The notes below the pieces were generated by a model. It had not been told where the DNA came from and searched no databases. It saw only the letters and a list, made by a program, of their open reading frames with translations. The translations under genes and the position numbers were made by a program. Shown here in pieces: positions 61,082 through 64,000 of a stretch of 64,000 nucleotides of DNA. Location of the stretch: positions 310,001-374,000 of the forward strand of contig NZ_JABJXS010000001.1 in the NCBI RefSeq assembly GCF_013155275.1, given 5' to 3'. Source of the stretch: Brenneria sp. hezel4-2-4 (GTDB taxonomy: Bacteria > Pseudomonadota > Gammaproteobacteria > Enterobacterales > Enterobacteriaceae). Numbering within the stretch: position 1 is the first letter of the stretch; each line of letters begins with the position of its first letter.

Positions 61082-61097
61082 CTGGATGAATATCCAG
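61082..61097. promoter_or_regulatory. LexA operator of ruvAB, also ruvC terminator stem
   Basis: CTGGATGAATATCCAG is a CTG-N10-CAG LexA site, close to the E. coli ruvA site CTGGATATCTATCCAG. On the minus strand the same palindrome is followed by TTTTTT, so it can also act as a terminator for ruvC transcripts just upstream of the ruvAB promoter. Confidence 0.8.
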
Positions 61098-61105
61098 CCT
61101 CGGTT

Positions 61106-61627
61106 TCAGCGTAACCGCCCAGACGCCGGATGACGTTTCTCAATGCCGAGACGGATAAGGTTCTGGTTAAAATGACAGTGGGTAATGGCGATCGCCAGCG
61201 CATCGGCCGCATCGGCCTGCGGACTGGCGGATAATTTGAGCAGCGAGCACACCATATGCTGCACCTGCTTTTTATCGGCCGCGCCCGTTCCCACCACCGT
61301 CTGCTTCACCAACCGCGCGGCATACTCGAACACCGGTAAATCCTGATTCACCGCCGCCACGATCGCCGCGCCGCGCGCCTGCCCCAGCTTGAGCGCCGAG
61401 TCGGGATTTTTCGCCATAAACACCTGCTCAATGGCGAAACAGTCCGGGTGAAACTGGGTAATGATTTCACTCACCCCGGCGTAAATCAGCTTAAGGCGGG
61501 TAGGCAAATCATCGACAACGGTGCGGATACAGCCGCTGCCGAGATACGCGAGCTGACGCCCCTGCTGGCGAATGATGCCATAGCCCGTTACGCGCGAACC
61601 GGGGTCGATGCCGAGTATTATCGCCAT
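61106..61627 (-). CDS. ruvC: Holliday junction resolvase RuvC
   Basis: A 173-residue nuclease, the length of E. coli RuvC. ATG 61627 ([12 protein letters not shown]) has GGAG upstream and matches the known start. Acidic active-site residues lie in GIDPGSR (Asp), AIEQVFM (Glu) and [10 protein letters not shown] (two Asp). It cuts four-way junctions after branch migration by RuvAB. It lies between yebC and ruvAB. Confidence 0.97.
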   Translation of the reverse strand: MAIILGIDPGSRVTGYGIIRQQGRQLAYLGSGCIRTVVDDLPTRLKLIYAGVSEIITQFHPDCFAIEQVFMAKNPDSALKLGQARGAAIVAAVNQDLPVFEYAARLVKQTVVGTGAADKKQVQHMVCSLLKLSASPQADAADALAIAITHCHFNQNLIRLGIEKRHPASGRLR

Positions 61628-61687
61628 CGTCACGCTCCGCCGGTTCGCCGGATGGAAAGGCGCCGCCTCTCCATCATCGTGCCGCCG

Positions 61688-62431
61688 TTATAGTAATTCG
61701 GCCACCTCATCGGAGATCTCGCCGTTGTGATAAACTTCCTGCACATCGTCGCAGTCTTCCAGCATGTCGATCAGGCGCATCAGCTTCGGCGCGGTTTCGG
61801 CATCCATATCCGCTTTGGTGGAGGGGATCATCGACACCTCGGCGGCTTCGGCCACCAGGCCCGCCGCATCCAGCGCATCCTTGACTTCGCCAAAGGTTTC
61901 CCATGGCGTGAAGACATCAATGGCGCCGTCGTCATAGGTTACCACGTCGTCCGCGCCCGCTTCCAACGCGGCATCCATCACCGTGTCTTCATCCAGACCC
62001 GGCGCATAGGAAATAACGCCTTTTTTGGTAAACAGATAAGCCACCGAACCATCCGTGCCGAGGTTGCCGCCGCTCTTGGAAAAAGCGTGGCGCACTTCGG
62101 AAACCGTGCGATTACGGTTGTCGCTCAGACATTCAACCATCACCGCCGTACCGCCGGGGCCGTAACCTTCATAAATGATGGTTTCCATGTTGTTGTCTTC
62201 GTCGCCACCCACTCCGCGGGCGATGGCGCGGTTCAGGGTATCGCGCGTCATGTTGTTGGACAGGGCTTTATCGATGGCGGCGCGCAGACGCGGGTTTGAT
62301 CCCGGATCGCCGCCGCCCAGCCTGGCGGCGGTAACCAGTTCGCGGATAATCTTGGTAAAGATTTTGCCGCGTTTCGCGTCCTGTGCTGCTTTACGATGCT
62401 TTGTGTTGGCCCACTTACTATGACCTGCCAT
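61688..62431 (-). CDS. yebC: YebC family regulatory/ribosome-associated protein
   Basis: A 247-residue protein with the family start [20 protein letters not shown], then [24 protein letters not shown] and [20 protein letters not shown] segments. YebC proteins were described as transcription regulators; related proteins aid translation of proline stretches. It is followed by ruvC, the conserved order. Confidence 0.95.
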   Translation of the reverse strand: MAGHSKWANTKHRKAAQDAKRGKIFTKIIRELVTAARLGGGDPGSNPRLRAAIDKALSNNMTRDTLNRAIARGVGGDEDNNMETIIYEGYGPGGTAVMVECLSDNRNRTVSEVRHAFSKSGGNLGTDGSVAYLFTKKGVISYAPGLDEDTVMDAALEAGADDVVTYDDGAIDVFTPWETFGEVKDALDAAGLVAEAAEVSMIPSTKADMDAETAPKLMRLIDMLEDCDDVQEVYHNGEISDEVAELL

Positions 62432-62458
62432 AAAAATCTCCGAAAAAAGCCTGTTTGT

Positions 62459-62902
62459 TCAGGCCGGATAAATAACAAATTCCTCAATCGCCTGCCGGTT
62501 GCTCCACGACTTGGTAAGCCGCGCCGCGCTGGGCGCATCCAGCCACTGGTAAGCGAGGTGTTCGGTAATCGCCACCTCGCGTTCCTCGGGTAGCGCCAGA
62601 CAGAACCAGTGTTCTGTGTTGCGCGTCACCCCCGGCGCATAGCGACGTCTTAAATGAGCAAATAGCTCAAACTCAATACAGCGCTGACAGTCAAAGAGTG
62701 ATAACGCCTCTGCGGATATATCAATATTAACTTCTTCTTTAACTTCACGCTGTGCGGCCGACGGCGCATTTTCGCCTTCCTCAATGCTCCCGGTGACGGA
62801 TTGCCAGAAATCAGGATCATCACGCCGTTGCAGCATCAGCACCCGCCCGGTGTCACGGGCATAAATCACCACCAGAACCGAAACGGGCCGCTTGTATTTC
62901 AT
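62459..62902 (-). CDS. nudB: dihydroneopterin triphosphate pyrophosphatase NudB
   Basis: A 147-residue Nudix hydrolase. ATG 62902 (MKYKRPVSVLVVIYA) is chosen to match E. coli NudB (150 residues); the frame upstream overlaps aspS. The Nudix box is GSIEEGENAPSAAQREVKEE. It removes pyrophosphate from dihydroneopterin triphosphate in folate synthesis. It starts one base from the aspS stop. Confidence 0.94.
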   Translation of the reverse strand: MKYKRPVSVLVVIYARDTGRVLMLQRRDDPDFWQSVTGSIEEGENAPSAAQREVKEEVNIDISAEALSLFDCQRCIEFELFAHLRRRYAPGVTRNTEHWFCLALPEEREVAITEHLAYQWLDAPSAARLTKSWSNRQAIEEFVIYPA

Positions 62903-62903
62903 C

Positions 62904-64000
62904 TTATTGGTTCCCGGATTTACCGTCCTGCGCCGCTTTCCCTTTCCCCACCACGGCAATCGACAACTCCTCAAGCGCGGTTGGGTTGGCGAAGCTCGGG
63001 GCTTCCGTCATCAGACACGCCGCCGCCGTGGTTTTCGGGAAAGCGATAACATCGCGAATATTATCGGTGCCGGTCAGCAACATCACCAGACGATCCAGAC
63101 CGAACGCCAGTCCGGCATGCGGCGGGGTGCCGAATTTCAGCGCGTCCAGCAGAAAGCCGAATTTTTCGCGCTGTTCGTGCTCGTTGATGCCCAGAATGCC
63201 GAACACCGTTTGCTGCATATCGCCGTTATGAATACGCACAGAGCCGCCGCCGACTTCATAACCGTTCAGCACCATGTCGTAGGCGTTGGCGATGGCCGCT
63301 ACCGGATTGGCGGCAAGTTCGGATGGGGACATGTCGCGCGGCGCGGTAAACGGATGGTGCATGGCCGCCAGGCCGCCTTCGCCGTCGTCTTCAAACATCG
63401 GGAAGTCGATAACCCACAATGGCGCCCAGCTCCCTTCCCGGGTTAGGCTCAGATCGCGGCCCAGCTTCAAACGCAACGCGCCAAGCGCATCCGTCACCAC
63501 TTTGGCGCTGTCGGCGCCAAAGAACAGGATATCGCCATCGGCGGCGCCGGTACGCTCCAGCAGCGCGGACAATACCTCTTCACTGAGGAATTTGGCCACC
63601 GGGCTTTGTACGCCCTCAAGACCTTTGGCGCGTTCGTTAACCTTGATATAGGCCAGACCTTTGGCGCCATAGATTTCGATAAACTTGCCGTACTCATCGA
63701 TCTGCTTGCGGCTAAGCTTCGCGCCATCGGGAACGCGGATAGCCGCGACGCGGCCTTTGGCATCGTTCGCCGGGCCGGAAAAAACTTTGAATTCAATATC
63801 TTTTACCAGATCGGCCACATCCACCAGTTCCAGCGGGTTGCGCAAATCCGGCTTGTCCGAACCAAAACGGCGCATGGCTTCGGCAAATGTCATGATCGGG
63901 AACGCGCCCAGATCCACGCCTTTGATTTCCAGCCACAGTTCGCGCACCAGTTTTTCCATCACCTCACGCACCTGCGAAGCGCTCATGAACGAGGTTTCCA
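62904..64000 (-). CDS. aspS: aspartyl-tRNA synthetase, C-terminal part
   Basis: About 365 residues of the class II synthetase are visible; the N-terminal ~225 residues lie beyond the window. Matches to E. coli AspS include VETSF-type start at the edge, [30 protein letters not shown], and motif 3 in [21 protein letters not shown]. It charges tRNA-Asp. The C-terminal tail ([14 protein letters not shown]) is slightly longer than in E. coli. It is first in the order aspS-nudB-yebC. Confidence 0.97.
   Translation of the reverse strand, partial: ETSFMSASQVREVMEKLVRELWLEIKGVDLGAFPIMTFAEAMRRFGSDKPDLRNPLELVDVADLVKDIEFKVFSGPANDAKGRVAAIRVPDGAKLSRKQIDEYGKFIEIYGAKGLAYIKVNERAKGLEGVQSPVAKFLSEEVLSALLERTGAADGDILFFGADSAKVVTDALGALRLKLGRDLSLTREGSWAPLWVIDFPMFEDDGEGGLAAMHHPFTAPRDMSPSELAANPVAAIANAYDMVLNGYEVGGGSVRIHNGDMQQTVFGILGINEHEQREKFGFLLDALKFGTPPHAGLAFGLDRLVMLLTGTDNIRDVIAFPKTTAAACLMTEAPSFANPTALEELSIAVVGKGKAAQDGKSGNQ

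Noticed and set aside
1..64000. tRNA or rRNA genes and insertion sequences
   Set aside because: No cloverleaf with a conserved T-loop, no rRNA segment and no transposase was recognised on either strand.

Overview
The window is a chromosomal segment of a gammaproteobacterium of the order Enterobacterales. A large lambdoid-type prophage occupies positions 1 to about 43,150 (its left end lies outside the window), and host backbone follows from about 43,150 to 64,000. The backbone order (SdsR sRNA, yebY, holE, ptrB, purT, eda, zwf, hexR, pykA, lpxM, mepM, znuA, znuCB, ruvBA, ruvC, yebC, nudB, aspS) is the classical enterobacterial order. Two departures fit the Pectobacteriaceae (Brenneria, Dickeya, Pectobacterium group): eda stands alone without edd, and ftnA lies between yebY and holE. 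The genus call is an inference from memory of protein similarity and synteny; the order-level call is secure.

Prophage layout. Late genes run on the minus strand from Q (20,007) down to position 1. They comprise the Q antiterminator, a late promoter with terminator, holin, SAR endolysin, Rz/Rz1 spanins, a Gp49-family protein, small and large terminase, portal, a colicin E3-type bacteriocin with its immunity gene, scaffold, major capsid, decoration-like and adaptor proteins, a tail fibre, a broken DNA invertase, a possible ADP-ribosyltransferase-fold gene and tail proteins. The right early operon, also on the minus strand (31,402 to 20,081), holds cro, small genes, replication genes with iterons inside one of them, an RdgC-FtsK-gamma fusion, adenine and cytosine DNA methyltransferases, a candidate PD-(D/E)XK protein, and NinB-region-type genes including a broken VRR-NUC gene and an AT-rich membrane protein gene. 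The immunity region (31,403 to 33,135) has cI on the plus strand followed by two small genes in the position of lambda rexAB. The left operon (plus strand, 34,130 to 43,067) starts at a PL-like promoter with operators and a boxA, then an arginine-rich peptide, several small genes, Bet, a YqaJ exonuclease, Xis and a tyrosine integrase. The prophage ends at the terminator of the SdsR small RNA.

What stands out. (1) A near-identical 60-bp promoter-terminator element lies just after Q and again just after the bacteriocin immunity gene, and a diverged third copy lies after the invertase/ART-like pair. It has the anatomy of lambda pR'-tR', so Q may restart or boost late transcription at three points, each beside a non-structural insert. 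(2) The bacteriocin has an intact E3 ribonuclease domain, a TonB-box-like N-terminus and its own LexA-controlled promoter, but no lysis gene. Phage lysis genes could release it. (3) RdgC is fused to a KOPS-reading FtsK gamma domain. (4) A lipoprotein gene carries a roughly 60-residue segment that aligns without gaps to part of the phage scaffold protein.

The host half holds zinc import (znuABC with a Zur-type operator), Holliday-junction processing (ruvABC with a LexA site), central carbon genes under HexR (zwf, hexR, possibly pykA), lipid A acylation (lpxM), a cell-wall endopeptidase (mepM), purine synthesis (purT with a PurR box) and iron storage (ftnA with a Fur-type site).
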